Positions 32,570-41,524 of a DNA stretch of 64,000 bases are shown in pieces. A model generated the notes under the pieces. That model was not told where the DNA came from, did not search any database, and worked only from the letters and a program-made list of their open reading frames with translations. The stretch is from Actinoallomurus iriomotensis (lineage in GTDB: Bacteria > Actinomycetota > Actinomycetes > Streptosporangiales > Streptosporangiaceae): positions 265,848 to 329,847 of the forward strand of contig NZ_BSTJ01000013.1 in assembly GCF_030269445.1 (NCBI RefSeq). The letters run 5' to 3'. The position numbers and the translations under genes are program-made. How positions within the stretch are numbered: position 1 is the first letter of the stretch; the number at the start of each line of letters is the position of its first letter.

Positions 32570-33772
32570 ATGCGGTTCACGCGCCTCGCGGTCGTCGCGA
32601 TGGCTGCCGTTTCGCTGCTGGCGGCCGGTTGCGGCAACAGCGATAGCTCCAAGGGCGGTGGCGACAGCGTCGCCGGTTTCACGCCTCCGAAGATTCCCGC
32701 CCTGCAGTCCCTCGGCCAGGGCGAGGGGCAAGTCAACCTCGTGGCCTGGGCGGGCTACGCCGAGGACGGCTCGAACGACAAGTCGGTCGACTGGGTCCAC
32801 CCGTTCGAGAAGGCCACCGGCTGCAAGGTCAACACCAAGATCGCCGGTACGTCCGACGAGATGGTCAACCTGATGAAGACCGGCCAGTACGACGCCGTGT
32901 CGGCCTCGGGTGACGCGTCGCTGCGCCTCATCGCCGCCGGTTCGGTCGCGCCCGTCAACACGAACCTGGTGCCGAACTACAAGGACATCTTCGCGGGTCT
33001 GAAGATGAAGCCGTGGAACTCCGTCAACGGCGTCGCGTACGGCATCCCGCACGGCCGGGGCGCGAACCTCCTCATGTGGCGCACGGACAAGGTCAAGCCC
33101 GCCCCGGACTCGTGGAGCGTGGTCTTCGACGCGAACTCCCCGTACAAGGGCCACATCACCGCCTACGACTCGCCGATCTACATCGCCGACGCCGCGCTGT
33201 ACCTGTCCGCCACCCAGCCGAGCCTGGGCATCAAGGACCCGTACGCGCTGGACCAGAAGCAGTTCGACGCCTCGGTCAACCTGCTCAAGCAGCAGAAGAA
33301 CAACGTCGGCGAGTACTGGTCGGACTACCTGAAGTCCCAGCAGTCCTTCAAGAGCGGTGACACGGTCCTCGGCACCACGTGGCAGGTCATCGCCAACGGT
33401 CTGTCCGCCGACAAGGTCCCGGTCGAGACGGTCCTGCCGAAGGAGGGCTCGACCGGCTGGTCGGACACCTGGATGGTCGCCGCCAAGGCCCAGCACCCGA
33501 ACTGCGCCTACAAGTGGATGGACTGGATCGTCTCCCCGAAGCCGAACGCCCAGGTCGCCGAGTGGTTCGGCGAGGCGCCGTCCAACAGCAAGGCGTGCGC
33601 CGAGACCAGCGACAAGAAGTTCTGCGACACCTTCCACGCGGCCGACGAGCCGTACTGGAAGAACGTGCACTACTGGAACACCCCGATCTCCCAGTGCCTT
33701 GACGGACGCAAGAACGTCAAGTGCGTCGACTACGCCAAGTGGACGCAGGCCTGGACCCAGATCAAGGGCTGA
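32570..33772 (+). CDS. Polyamine ABC transporter substrate-binding lipoprotein (copy 2)
   Basis: This 400-residue paralogue of the first binding protein has lipobox LLAAGC and the matching segments VNLVAWAGYAEDGSNDK, MKTGQYDAVSASGDASLRL and YGIPHGRGANLLMW. A GGAG site lies five bases before ATG 32570. A 100-base gap after the ATPase gene holds no terminator, so it is probably cotranscribed. Divergence in the pocket-flanking residues (YG versus RG) suggests a different ligand preference, for example putrescine against spermidine. Confidence 0.93.
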   Translation: MRFTRLAVVAMAAVSLLAAGCGNSDSSKGGGDSVAGFTPPKIPALQSLGQGEGQVNLVAWAGYAEDGSNDKSVDWVHPFEKATGCKVNTKIAGTSDEMVNLMKTGQYDAVSASGDASLRLIAAGSVAPVNTNLVPNYKDIFAGLKMKPWNSVNGVAYGIPHGRGANLLMWRTDKVKPAPDSWSVVFDANSPYKGHITAYDSPIYIADAALYLSATQPSLGIKDPYALDQKQFDASVNLLKQQKNNVGEYWSDYLKSQQSFKSGDTVLGTTWQVIANGLSADKVPVETVLPKEGSTGWSDTWMVAAKAQHPNCAYKWMDWIVSPKPNAQVAEWFGEAPSNSKACAETSDKKFCDTFHAADEPYWKNVHYWNTPISQCLDGRKNVKCVDYAKWTQAWTQIKG

Positions 33773-33781
33773 CGTCTCCCC

Positions 33782-34672
33782 ATGACGAGTGTCACCTCGC
33801 CCGGCGGGCCGGTTCGCCGGTTCGCCGGGCTGCTCCACCGGCGGCCCTCGATCCGGCTCGCCGGGCTGCTGTCCATACCGCTGCTGTGGCTCGTGGTCGC
33901 CTACCTCGGCTCGCTCGCGGCGCTGTTCGTCACGGCGTTCTGGACCACGAACGAGTTCACCGGCGACGTGGTCAAGGTCTTCGACCTGGGCAACTTCCAG
34001 GACCTGGTGAACGAGAGCGTCTACCGGACCATCACGCTGCGCAGCGTCGGCGTGGCGATCGCGGTCACCGTCATCGACAGCCTGGTGGCCTTCCCGATGG
34101 CGTTCTACATGGCCAAGATCGCCTCGCCGCGCGCGCAGCGCTGGCTGGTCATCGCCGTGCTGACGCCGCTCTGGGCGGGTTACCTGGTCAAGGCGTACGC
34201 CTGGCGGGTCATGTTCTCCGGCTCTGGCGTGCTCGACTGGTTCCTTCGTCCGGTCGGCGGCCACGCCCCGGGGTACGGGCTGCTGGCCACCACCATCACG
34301 CTGGCCTACCTGTGGCTGCCGTACATGATCCTGCCCATCTACGCGGGGCTGGAGCGGCTGCCGAACTCCCTGATCGACGCGGCCGGAGACCTGGGCGCGC
34401 GCTCCTTCCGTACGTTCCGTACGGTCGTGTGGCCGACGGTCTTCCCCGCCGCCGTGGCGGGCTCCATCTTCACGTTCTCGCTGTCGCTCGGGGACTACAT
34501 CGCGGTCCGCATCGTCGGCGGGCGCAGCCAGCTGATCGGCAACGTGGTCTACGACAACGTCGGCACGGCGAACAACCTGCCGTTCGCCGCCGCGGTCGCG
34601 ACCATCCCGGTGGCCATCATGGTCATCTACCTCCTCGCCGTCCGCCGCACCGGAGCCCTGGAGAATCTGTGA
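33782..34672 (+). CDS. potB: Polyamine ABC permease (PotB-like)
   Basis: This 296-residue integral membrane protein has six predicted helices and the ATPase-coupling EAA loop (GLERLPNSLIDAAGDLGARSF). It starts nine bases after the second binding protein and overlaps the next permease start by four bases (GTGA). Confidence 0.93.
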   Translation: MTSVTSPGGPVRRFAGLLHRRPSIRLAGLLSIPLLWLVVAYLGSLAALFVTAFWTTNEFTGDVVKVFDLGNFQDLVNESVYRTITLRSVGVAIAVTVIDSLVAFPMAFYMAKIASPRAQRWLVIAVLTPLWAGYLVKAYAWRVMFSGSGVLDWFLRPVGGHAPGYGLLATTITLAYLWLPYMILPIYAGLERLPNSLIDAAGDLGARSFRTFRTVVWPTVFPAAVAGSIFTFSLSLGDYIAVRIVGGRSQLIGNVVYDNVGTANNLPFAAAVATIPVAIMVIYLLAVRRTGALENL

Positions 34673-35475
34673 ATTTGTCTCGGGGCACGCGGATCGCGCT
34701 GCGCGTGGCGATGATCGTGGGGCTCGCGATCATCTACGTGCCGCTGTTCGTGGTGCTGATCAACTCCTTCAACGCCGACCGGACGTTCGGCTGGCCACCG
34801 GCCGGTTTCACCGGCGAGTGGTGGTCGCGCGCCTGGCAGAACGGCGGTGTCCGGTCGGCGCTGTGGACCTCGGTCAAGGCCGGGCTCGGCGCCACCGCGA
34901 TCGCCTGCGTGCTCGGCACGATGGCGGCGTTCGCCGTGCAGCGCTACCGGTTCTTCGGCCGGGAGACCGTGTCGCTGCTGGTCATCCTGCCGATCGCGCT
35001 GCCCGGCATCGTCACCGGCATCGCGCTCAACAACGCGTTCCGCACGGTGCTGTCACCGCTCGGGATCCAGCTGGGACTGTTCACGGTGATCGTCGGGCAC
35101 GCGACGTTCTGCATCGTGACCATCTACAACAACGTCCTGGCGCGGCTGCGGCGGCTGGGGACGAACGTCGAGGAGGCCTCGGCCGACCTTGGCGCGGACA
35201 CCTTCCAGACGTTCCGGTACGTTACGTTCCCTCTGCTGCGGTCCGCGCTGCTGGCCGGTGGCCTGTTGTCGTTCGCGCTGTCGTTCGACGAGATCATCGT
35301 GACCACGTTCACGGCGGGCGCCGGCGTGCAGACGCTGCCCATCTGGATCTTCGACAACCTCTTCCGGCCCAACCAGGCACCGATCGTCAACGTGGTGGCC
35401 GCCGCGCTCATCGTGCTGTCGGTCGTGCCGGTCTACATCGCCCAGCGCATCTCCGGGGACACCCGCGCCATCTAG
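34669..35475 (+). CDS. potC: Polyamine ABC permease (PotC-like)
   Basis: This 268-residue permease has six hydrophobic helices and the coupling loop LRRLGTNVEEASADLGADTF. GTG 34669 lies within the overlap with potB; it directly precedes the first helix (RIALRVAMIVGLAIIYVPLF). It pairs with PotB to form the transmembrane channel. Confidence 0.93.
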   Translation: MNLSRGTRIALRVAMIVGLAIIYVPLFVVLINSFNADRTFGWPPAGFTGEWWSRAWQNGGVRSALWTSVKAGLGATAIACVLGTMAAFAVQRYRFFGRETVSLLVILPIALPGIVTGIALNNAFRTVLSPLGIQLGLFTVIVGHATFCIVTIYNNVLARLRRLGTNVEEASADLGADTFQTFRYVTFPLLRSALLAGGLLSFALSFDEIIVTTFTAGAGVQTLPIWIFDNLFRPNQAPIVNVVAAALIVLSVVPVYIAQRISGDTRAI

Positions 35476-35526
35476 TCACGCCGGCTAGTCCTATCGGCGC
35501 CGTCCACGTTCACATGGGAGGACGCA

Positions 35527-36957
35527 ATGAAGCGCACCGTCCGCAACTTCGTCAACGGCTCGTACTCCGACGCCGCCGACGGACGTACCGCCGACCTGAT
35601 CAGCCCGGTCACGGGTGAGGCGTTCGGCACGGCTCCGGTCTCCGGCCAGGCCGACGTCGACGCCGCCTTCACGGCCGCGGCGAACGCCTTCGAGGGCTGG
35701 CGCGACACGACGCCCGCCGAACGGCAGCTCGCGCTGCTGCGCATCGCCGACGCCATCGAGTCCCGCGCCGACGAGCTCGTGGCGCTGGAGTCGGAGAACA
35801 CCGGAAAGCCGCTCGGCCTGACGGCCTCGGAGGAGATCCCCCCGATGGTCGACCAGATCCGGTTCTTCGCCGGCGCGGCGCGCGTCCTGGAAGGCCGGTC
35901 GGCGGGGGAGTACATGGCCGGCCACACGTCGTTCGTCCGGCGTGAGCCGATCGGAGTGTGCGCCCAGGTGACGCCGTGGAACTACCCGATGATGATGGCG
36001 GTGTGGAAGTTCGCGCCGGCCATCGCGGCGGGCAACACGGTCGTGCTCAAGCCCTCCGATACGACACCGGCCACGACCGCGCTCATGGCGGAGATCGCGG
36101 CGGAGTTCCTGCCGCCGGGCGTGTTCAACGTCGTCTGCGGCGACCGTGACACCGGGCGTCTCCTGGTGGACCACCCGACGCCGCAGATGGTCTCGATCAC
36201 CGGGTCGGTCCGCGCCGGCATGGAGGTGGCACGCTCGGCCGCGAACGACCTGAAGAACGTCCACCTCGAACTCGGCGGCAAGGCGCCGGTCGTCGTGTTC
36301 GACGACGCCGACGTCGAGGCCGCCGCCGCGGCCATCGCCGAGGCGGGATACTTCAACGCCGGCCAGGACTGCACCGCCGCGACGCGCGTGCTCGCCGGCC
36401 CCGGCGTGCACGACGACTTCGCCGACGCGCTCGCCGCGGTCGCCGCCGAGACCAGGACCGGCCTGCCGGACGACGAGGACGTGCTGTACGGCCCGCTGAA
36501 CAACGCGAACCAGCTCGACCGCGTCACGGGCATCGTCGACCGGCTGCCGTCGCACGCGACCGTCCGCGCCGGCGGTTCGCGCACCCGCGAGCAGGGCTTC
36601 TTCTACGAGCCCACGGTCGTCTCCGGGCTGCGCCAGGACGACGAGGCGATCCAGGACGAGATCTTCGGCCCGGTCATCACCGTGCAGCGGTTCTCCGACG
36701 AGGACGAGGCGGTCCGCTGGGCCAACGGCGTGCGCTACGGCCTCGCCTCCTCGGTGTGGACCCGCGACCACGGCCGCGCGATGCGCATGGCCAAGCGGCT
36801 CGACTTCGGCTGCGTCTGGATCAACACGCACATCCCGCTGGTCGCCGAGATGCCGCACGGCGGCTTCAAGCACTCCGGCCAGGGCAAGGACCTGTCGATG
36901 TACGGGTTCGAGGACTACACGCGCATCAAGCACGTGATGTCCAACATCGAGGGCTGA
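35527..36957 (+). CDS. Gamma-aminobutyraldehyde-type dehydrogenase
   Basis: This 476-residue NAD(P)-dependent aldehyde dehydrogenase has the Rossmann segment [20 protein letters not shown], the catalytic Glu in [12 protein letters not shown] and the nucleophile Cys in [14 protein letters not shown]. It oxidises aminoaldehydes formed from putrescine; closeness to the polyamine transporter supports the PatD-like (4-aminobutanal) assignment. It sits 51 bases after potC with a GGAGG site. Its 3' end converges on a GNAT gene. Confidence 0.9.
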   Translation: MKRTVRNFVNGSYSDAADGRTADLISPVTGEAFGTAPVSGQADVDAAFTAAANAFEGWRDTTPAERQLALLRIADAIESRADELVALESENTGKPLGLTASEEIPPMVDQIRFFAGAARVLEGRSAGEYMAGHTSFVRREPIGVCAQVTPWNYPMMMAVWKFAPAIAAGNTVVLKPSDTTPATTALMAEIAAEFLPPGVFNVVCGDRDTGRLLVDHPTPQMVSITGSVRAGMEVARSAANDLKNVHLELGGKAPVVVFDDADVEAAAAAIAEAGYFNAGQDCTAATRVLAGPGVHDDFADALAAVAAETRTGLPDDEDVLYGPLNNANQLDRVTGIVDRLPSHATVRAGGSRTREQGFFYEPTVVSGLRQDDEAIQDEIFGPVITVQRFSDEDEAVRWANGVRYGLASSVWTRDHGRAMRMAKRLDFGCVWINTHIPLVAEMPHGGFKHSGQGKDLSMYGFEDYTRIKHVMSNIEG

Positions 36958-36966
36958 GTCCCGCGA

Positions 36967-37551
36967 CTACCCGTCGCGCCGCGGACCGTTCTGGTCGCGG
37001 CGCGACGGGCGCAGGACCGTCATGTCGCCGCGTTCCTTGCCGAGGTCCTCGCGCACGACGCTGTACATCACCGCGTCACGCCACCCGCCGTCGCGGAACC
37101 CGTAGCCGCGCAGCACGCCCTCACGGGTGAAGCCCGCCTTGCTGAGCGCCCACTGCTCGGCGGTGTTGGTGATCTCGGTCACCGCCTGGATCCGGTTGAC
37201 CTGCGTGTGCGCGAACAGGTAGTCGACGAGCAGCCGCTGCGCCTCCGTGCCGTACCCCAGGCCGCGCACCTTGGGCAGCATCCCGATGCCGATGTTCCAG
37301 CAGTACGAGACGCGGTTCGTCGGCTGCCGGCGCCACTGCACGAAGCCGAGCGGCTCGGCCGGCCCGGCGACCATCAGCGTGCCCCCGTCGTCGGTGAGCA
37401 GCCCCGTCTCCTCCCAGCGCCGCCGGTACGTCCGCGGGTCGAACCATCCGTGCCAGCTCTGTTCCCCCACGGCCTCCGGATCACCGGTGAGCCGCTCGAT
37501 CACCGCGAGATCCTCCTCGGCCACCGGCCGCAGCCGCAGTTGATCGCTCAT
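36967..37551 (-). CDS. GNAT N-acetyltransferase, RimJ/RimL type
   Basis: This 194-residue acetyltransferase opens with LRLRPVAEEDLAVIERLTG. It has the acetyl-CoA-binding segment GIGMLPKVRGLGYGTEAQRL and the late strand RIQAVTEITNTAEQWALSKAGF. The substrate is unknown; the RimJ/RimL type may modify protein N-termini or small amines. The C-terminal tail is Arg-rich because it doubles as a terminator arm. It is transcribed on its own. Confidence 0.9.
   Translation of the reverse strand: MSDQLRLRPVAEEDLAVIERLTGDPEAVGEQSWHGWFDPRTYRRRWEETGLLTDDGGTLMVAGPAEPLGFVQWRRQPTNRVSYCWNIGIGMLPKVRGLGYGTEAQRLLVDYLFAHTQVNRIQAVTEITNTAEQWALSKAGFTREGVLRGYGFRDGGWRDAVMYSVVREDLGKERGDMTVLRPSRRDQNGPRRDG
36970..37009. 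terminator. Bidirectional hairpin between dehydrogenase and GNAT genes
   Basis: A perfect 14-base-pair stem (36970-36983 with 36996-37009) lies inside the last codons of the GNAT gene (repeated Arg-rich tail), just beyond the dehydrogenase stop. Confidence 0.6.
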
Positions 37552-37631
37552 GCCCGCAGAGCTTATTCAGCGATCCGCGGTGGATGGCCCGTCCTTGATC
37601 GCCGCATCCGGCCAGTATCTTCGGGCAGCGG

Positions 37632-38030
37632 TCAGGCGGAGAACAGCCCGGATGAGCCGAGCACGCGGTCCACGGAGATCTCGATGACGACGCGTGTCGG
37701 GTTCTCCCGCGGCGTGCGGTAACGCTCGGCGTACCGGGCCACCGCCTCGGCCACGCGCGCCGGGTCGGCGCTGACCGTGCTCGTGCCCTCCAGCGTGAGC
37801 CAGCGCCGTCCCTCGACCTGGCACAGGGCCACCCGCCCGCCGCCCGCGGCGAGCCGCGCCTTCACGCTGCCGCCGTCGGTGATCACGCGGGCCAGCCGCC
37901 GCTCGGCGTCCCACGTGAACCCGACCGGCACCACGTGCGGCGACCCGTCCGGACGCAGGGAGCTGAGCGTCGCGAGGTGACGCTCGCGCAGGAACTCCGT
38001 CGCCTCCGCGTTCAACGCGTCGTGGGTCAT
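37632..38030 (-). CDS. PPOX-family (F420- or FMN-binding) split-barrel protein
   Basis: This 132-residue protein has the pyridoxamine oxidase-like split-barrel signature: LRERHLATLSSLRPDGSPHV, then VPVGFTWD and VKARLAAGGGRVALCQVEG. Small members like this in actinobacteria often use F420 rather than FMN. I cannot tell the cofactor from sequence alone. It is divergently arranged with the 38161 gene. Confidence 0.88.
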   Translation of the reverse strand: MTHDALNAEATEFLRERHLATLSSLRPDGSPHVVPVGFTWDAERRLARVITDGGSVKARLAAGGGRVALCQVEGRRWLTLEGTSTVSADPARVAEAVARYAERYRTPRENPTRVVIEISVDRVLGSSGLFSA

Positions 38031-38160
38031 CCGCCCACGCTATCGCCGGAGCGGCCGCGCACGTGTTGTGGCGAAACGCCGGGGGCGCTGGTGGCCCAGT
38101 CGGTGATCAAGTGGGAGTCTGGGATCCGCCAAGAGAAGATCAAGAGAAGGAGGCCGGCGC

Positions 38161-38880
38161 GTGACCATCCCTGCGACCTCCGAGGCCGCTCCGGGCGACT
38201 GGCTCGGCACCCTCCTCGGCCCGCGTACGGCGCGGGTGCTCACGACGTACGCCGTGCCGTGCCTGCACTACGCGCACTGGCAGGCGCTGTGGCGGTTCCG
38301 CCTGGCCGACTGGACCAACGACACCACGTACGGCACCGACCGCTACCACTGCCTCTGCGAGACCTTCGGCCGGATCGTCAAGGACCGGCTGCCGCGCGCC
38401 AAGGTCCACCTGCCCACCGACCGGCTCGGCACGCCGTTCACCGTCGTGAGCGGCAACTGGCTGATCTATCCGTGGCGGTACGGCCGGACGCGCGACGACC
38501 GGCACCAGGGGCTCGCGGTCACCGACGAGACCGGCATCCGCTCGCGGATCGTCGGCGGCGGGCCGCCCGGCCAGCAGATGCTCGACTACGAGGGCCTGCC
38601 GCCCGTGCCCCTGTCGAACGTCGTAGTGCTGGGCTGGGCCGGCAATCGGCACGAGGGCCTGGTCCGGGCCTTCCTCGCCACGCCGCACCTGCACGGCGAC
38701 CTGGTCTACTGGCACGAGGACCGCTTCGTCGAACTCGACGTGGAGGCGGGCCGCCACCCGTACGGACTGCCGTCCGGCCCGTCCCCGGTGGAGCCGGACG
38801 TTCCGCCGCCGCCGGAGTTCGACATCAGCCTCATCGACGGAGGCGTGGATTTCCCCGAGTCGACCGGCACGGATGGCTAG
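38161..38880 (+). CDS. Uncharacterised protein paired with an ImmA/IrrE protease gene
   Basis: This 239-residue soluble protein has a GTG start behind an AAGGAGG site. It is rich in Trp, Tyr and His (WLIYPWRYGRTRDDRHQGL) with a Pro/Glu C-terminus. I do not recognise a family. It is followed 44 bases later by the XRE-ImmA/IrrE gene on the same strand. Such proteases usually cleave a partner protein, often a repressor, and this neighbour is the natural candidate for partner or substrate. No DNA-binding motif is evident in it. Confidence 0.75.
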   Translation: MTIPATSEAAPGDWLGTLLGPRTARVLTTYAVPCLHYAHWQALWRFRLADWTNDTTYGTDRYHCLCETFGRIVKDRLPRAKVHLPTDRLGTPFTVVSGNWLIYPWRYGRTRDDRHQGLAVTDETGIRSRIVGGGPPGQQMLDYEGLPPVPLSNVVVLGWAGNRHEGLVRAFLATPHLHGDLVYWHEDRFVELDVEAGRHPYGLPSGPSPVEPDVPPPPEFDISLIDGGVDFPESTGTDG

Positions 38881-38924
38881 GGTGAGGGACCGCTGGTGAA
38901 GAAAGGGGACGGAGGAGGCCGCAC

Positions 38925-40061
38925 GTGGACACCCGACGCGGTGGTGGCGTGCCGCACCTGTCCGCGGTCCCGGCCCCCGGCGTCACCGCCTCGTTCGACC
39001 CGGCCCGGCTCACCCTGGCGCGCGAGCGGAGCGGCCTGACCAAGCGCGACCTGGCGGCCAGAGTGGGAGTGACGGCCGCCGCGATCACCCGGTTCGAGCG
39101 CGGGCAGGCACGGCTCGCCGACGGGACGCTGACGCGGCTGGCCACCGAGCTCGGTCTTCCGGTGGGATACTTCGCGGCGGGCCGCCCCGTGCTCCCGGTC
39201 GCCGAGGACGCCGCCCACTTCCGCAGTCTCCGCACGACCCGGGTGTACGAACGCCGCCAGGCGCGGGCGACCATGAGCCACCTGGCCGAGGCGGTGCGCG
39301 AGATCCAGACGGTCGTACGCCTCCCGGAACCGCGGCTCCCGCGCCTGTCCCGCGACCCGGAGAGCGCCGCCCGCGAGCTGCGCGCCGCCTGGCGACTGCC
39401 CGCCGGCCCGGTCCACCACCTCGTACGCCTGCTGGAGGCCAACGGAGCGGTGGTGAGCATGGCGAGGTTCGGGGCGGGCGACCGCATCGACGCGTTCTCC
39501 TGCCGCCCGTCGGGCCTGGACCGGCCGTTGATCTGCCTGTCCCGCGACCGGGGCAACCCGCTGCGCCGCCGGTTCAGCGCCGCCCACGAACTGGGCCACC
39601 TGCTGCTCCACGACGAGGCCCAGCCGGGCGACCGGCAGCATGAGCATGAGGCGAACCGCTTCGCGGCCGAGTTCCTCACCCCGGCCCCGCAGATCGCCGA
39701 CCTGCTGCCGACGCGCCTGGACTTCGCGCGCCTGCTGGAGATCCAGCGGGCATGGGGAGTGTCGGTGCAGGCGTTGCTGCGCCGCAGCCGGGAGCTGGAC
39801 CGCATCGGCGATGACCTGTACCGCCGGGCCCAGGTGACGCTGACCCGGCTGGGCTGGCGCCGCGACGAGCCGAGGGGCGACTACCCGACGGAATGGCCGG
39901 CGGTCCTCGTCGAGGCGGTCGCGCTGGGCGCCGAACGCGGCCTGACCGAACACTCCCTCGCCGCCCGCCTGAGCCTCCCGTACGCCGAGGTGCGGGAGCT
40001 GCTGAGCCATGTCACCGACGACCGCCCTCGCCTGACGCTGGTCCCGGACCTGCCGGACTGA
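38925..40061 (+). CDS. XRE-type HTH fused to ImmA/IrrE zinc metallopeptidase
   Basis: This 378-residue protein has an N-terminal XRE helix-turn-helix (LTKRDLAARVGVTAAAITRFE, about residues 37-57) and a middle linker. A COG2856 metallopeptidase domain follows, with the HExxH site in FSAAHELGHLLLHDEAQP and a downstream EANRFAAEFLTP that supplies the third zinc ligand. The C-terminal helical part (ALGAERGLTEHSLAARLSLP) resembles a second helix-turn-helix. Such proteins can cleave repressors in DNA-damage, plasmid or phage responses. The GTG start has a GGAGGAGG site. Its likely partner is the preceding gene. Confidence 0.88.
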   Translation: MDTRRGGGVPHLSAVPAPGVTASFDPARLTLARERSGLTKRDLAARVGVTAAAITRFERGQARLADGTLTRLATELGLPVGYFAAGRPVLPVAEDAAHFRSLRTTRVYERRQARATMSHLAEAVREIQTVVRLPEPRLPRLSRDPESAARELRAAWRLPAGPVHHLVRLLEANGAVVSMARFGAGDRIDAFSCRPSGLDRPLICLSRDRGNPLRRRFSAAHELGHLLLHDEAQPGDRQHEHEANRFAAEFLTPAPQIADLLPTRLDFARLLEIQRAWGVSVQALLRRSRELDRIGDDLYRRAQVTLTRLGWRRDEPRGDYPTEWPAVLVEAVALGAERGLTEHSLAARLSLPYAEVRELLSHVTDDRPRLTLVPDLPD

Positions 40062-40408
40062 CACTCGCCCTGGAACCGGCCTCGTACGAGGACCGCCGGC
40101 GGTCCGGCAGCCGTTGTCCGATTCGCGCGCTTTATTCCACTGGAAAGCTTCCGTTTCGTGATCTGGCTTGGCCGCCAAAGCCCCGCGAATCGGGCAAACC
40201 AATATGAAAACCTTTCCGAAATATGCTCGCTGCAGTTGCCGAGATGGCGTGGCCCCTCGTGACCAGGCATGGAGGGTGGTGACTTCGGGCTTACGACGAC
40301 ATTTCTAAATTGGTGAAAATTCTTTCGTCGGTCACGTGTCTCTAGTAGCATCCCGTACACCCATTATCCGGACATACCGCTTCAAACACCGGAGCACTGA
40401 GGAGACCC
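40062..40408. other. AT-richer intergenic region before the fulvocin-related gene
   Basis: The first part holds a perfect 16-base palindrome at 40090-40105, possibly a terminator for the protease operon. The rest (about 40130-40350) is markedly AT-richer than the neighbours and must contain the promoter of the bacteriocin-like gene. I cannot fix a -35/-10 pair, and no small ORF is convincing. Confidence 0.5.
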
Positions 40409-41422
40409 GTGATCCGTACACCGCACCGTTGGGTTCTGGCCTTCGACGCGACATGTGGTACCTGCAAGGACATCGCCCACGCCGTGGAGCACGCGTGCCG
40501 GGGGAAACTCGAGGTGCGGCCGCTGGCCGACGACGAGGTCCGGCGCCTGCGCGAACGCGCGATGGGTGCGGACCCGGTATGGGCGCCCACCCTGCTGCGC
40601 GTCGACGGCGACCGGGTGCGCGCGTGGACCGGCGCCGCCATGAGCATGACCCTCGCCCGCCGGCTGGGACCCGCGGACAGCGTGCGCGTCATCCACGCCC
40701 TCGGCACGTTGCGGCGCCGCTCGCGGGGACACGCCAGCGAACTGCCGGGCGCGCCCACCGGCCGCGCCGCCATCGGCCGGGCCCAGTTCCTGAGGTTCGG
40801 CGCGGGCGCCGGCGTGGCCGCCGGCCTGGTGCTGGCCGGCAAGGTCCCCGCCTTCGCCGACGATGAGAACCAGGCCGCCCTCGCCTGGGTGCGGAAGCAC
40901 AGCAAGAACCTGCCGCACGCGTACGAGAACGTGATCAAGTACCCGCTGCGGTACCGCCGGGCGATCTTCAACGCCTCCACGGTGAACGTCCGCCGCGACC
41001 TGTGGATGGAACACCTCGTCGCCTACCGCAAGGCGCATCCGAACCTGACCAAGCAGCAGAGCGCCGTCATCGACCGCGCCTGGTTCATGCTGGAGGACTC
41101 GGCGTCGACGTTCGCGGCGAAACCCTCGCGGAGCACGGAGCAGAAGCTGGCCGCGCTGCACAAGGACGCCGTCGCCGCGTTCGGGAACAACAACGAGGTG
41201 CACACGCTGCTGGGCGCGCTCGGCACCGCGGCCGCACCGTCGGCGAAGCCCGCCGCCCGGACCGAGGCGGCGGCGGCCCCTGACTGCCCGTGCTTCGACT
41301 CCGAGGACGGCAGCCAGGACTTCTGCAACAGCGGAAACTGCACCGTCATCGGCGCCTGCGTGTACCAGCCGACCGGCTGCGGCGTCTTCTGGACGCACCC
41401 CTGCAACGGCAGCTGCGTGTAA
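40409..41422 (+). CDS. Fulvocin C-related bacteriocin-like protein fused to thioredoxin-like domain
   Basis: This 337-residue protein (GTG start, TGAGGAG site) has three parts. Residues 1-100 are a thioredoxin/DUF393-like domain with CGTC at 16-19. Residues 118-150 are a Tat-like signal or membrane helix (GRAQFLRFGAGAG, then VAAGLVLAG) with one Arg where Tat signals have two. The outer part ends in a domain with eight Cys (293, 295, 306, 311, 317, 324, 332, 336) and the run YQPTGCGVFW. That Cys spacing and PTGCG motif match fulvocin C, a 45-residue myxobacterial bacteriocin with four disulfides. The CxxC domain could serve disulfide chemistry, although it lies on the other side of the membrane. 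No immunity or export gene is obvious beside it. Confidence 0.78.
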   Translation: MIRTPHRWVLAFDATCGTCKDIAHAVEHACRGKLEVRPLADDEVRRLRERAMGADPVWAPTLLRVDGDRVRAWTGAAMSMTLARRLGPADSVRVIHALGTLRRRSRGHASELPGAPTGRAAIGRAQFLRFGAGAGVAAGLVLAGKVPAFADDENQAALAWVRKHSKNLPHAYENVIKYPLRYRRAIFNASTVNVRRDLWMEHLVAYRKAHPNLTKQQSAVIDRAWFMLEDSASTFAAKPSRSTEQKLAALHKDAVAAFGNNNEVHTLLGALGTAAAPSAKPAARTEAAAAPDCPCFDSEDGSQDFCNSGNCTVIGACVYQPTGCGVFWTHPCNGSCV

Positions 41423-41432
41423 GCACGCCACC

Positions 41433-41473
41433 GACCGTCTGCCGCGGTACGTCGCGTATCGCGGCAGACGGTC
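41433..41473 (+). terminator. Hairpin terminator after the fulvocin-related gene
   Basis: Perfect 14-base-pair arms (41433-41446 and 41460-41473) around a 13-base loop start 11 bases after the stop. The IS element inserted 42 bases further on. Confidence 0.75.
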
Positions 41474-41524
41474 AAGCCGAAGCCTTCTTGACGGTTACGG
41501 CAACCGAAAGCATTAGAGCCTGTT

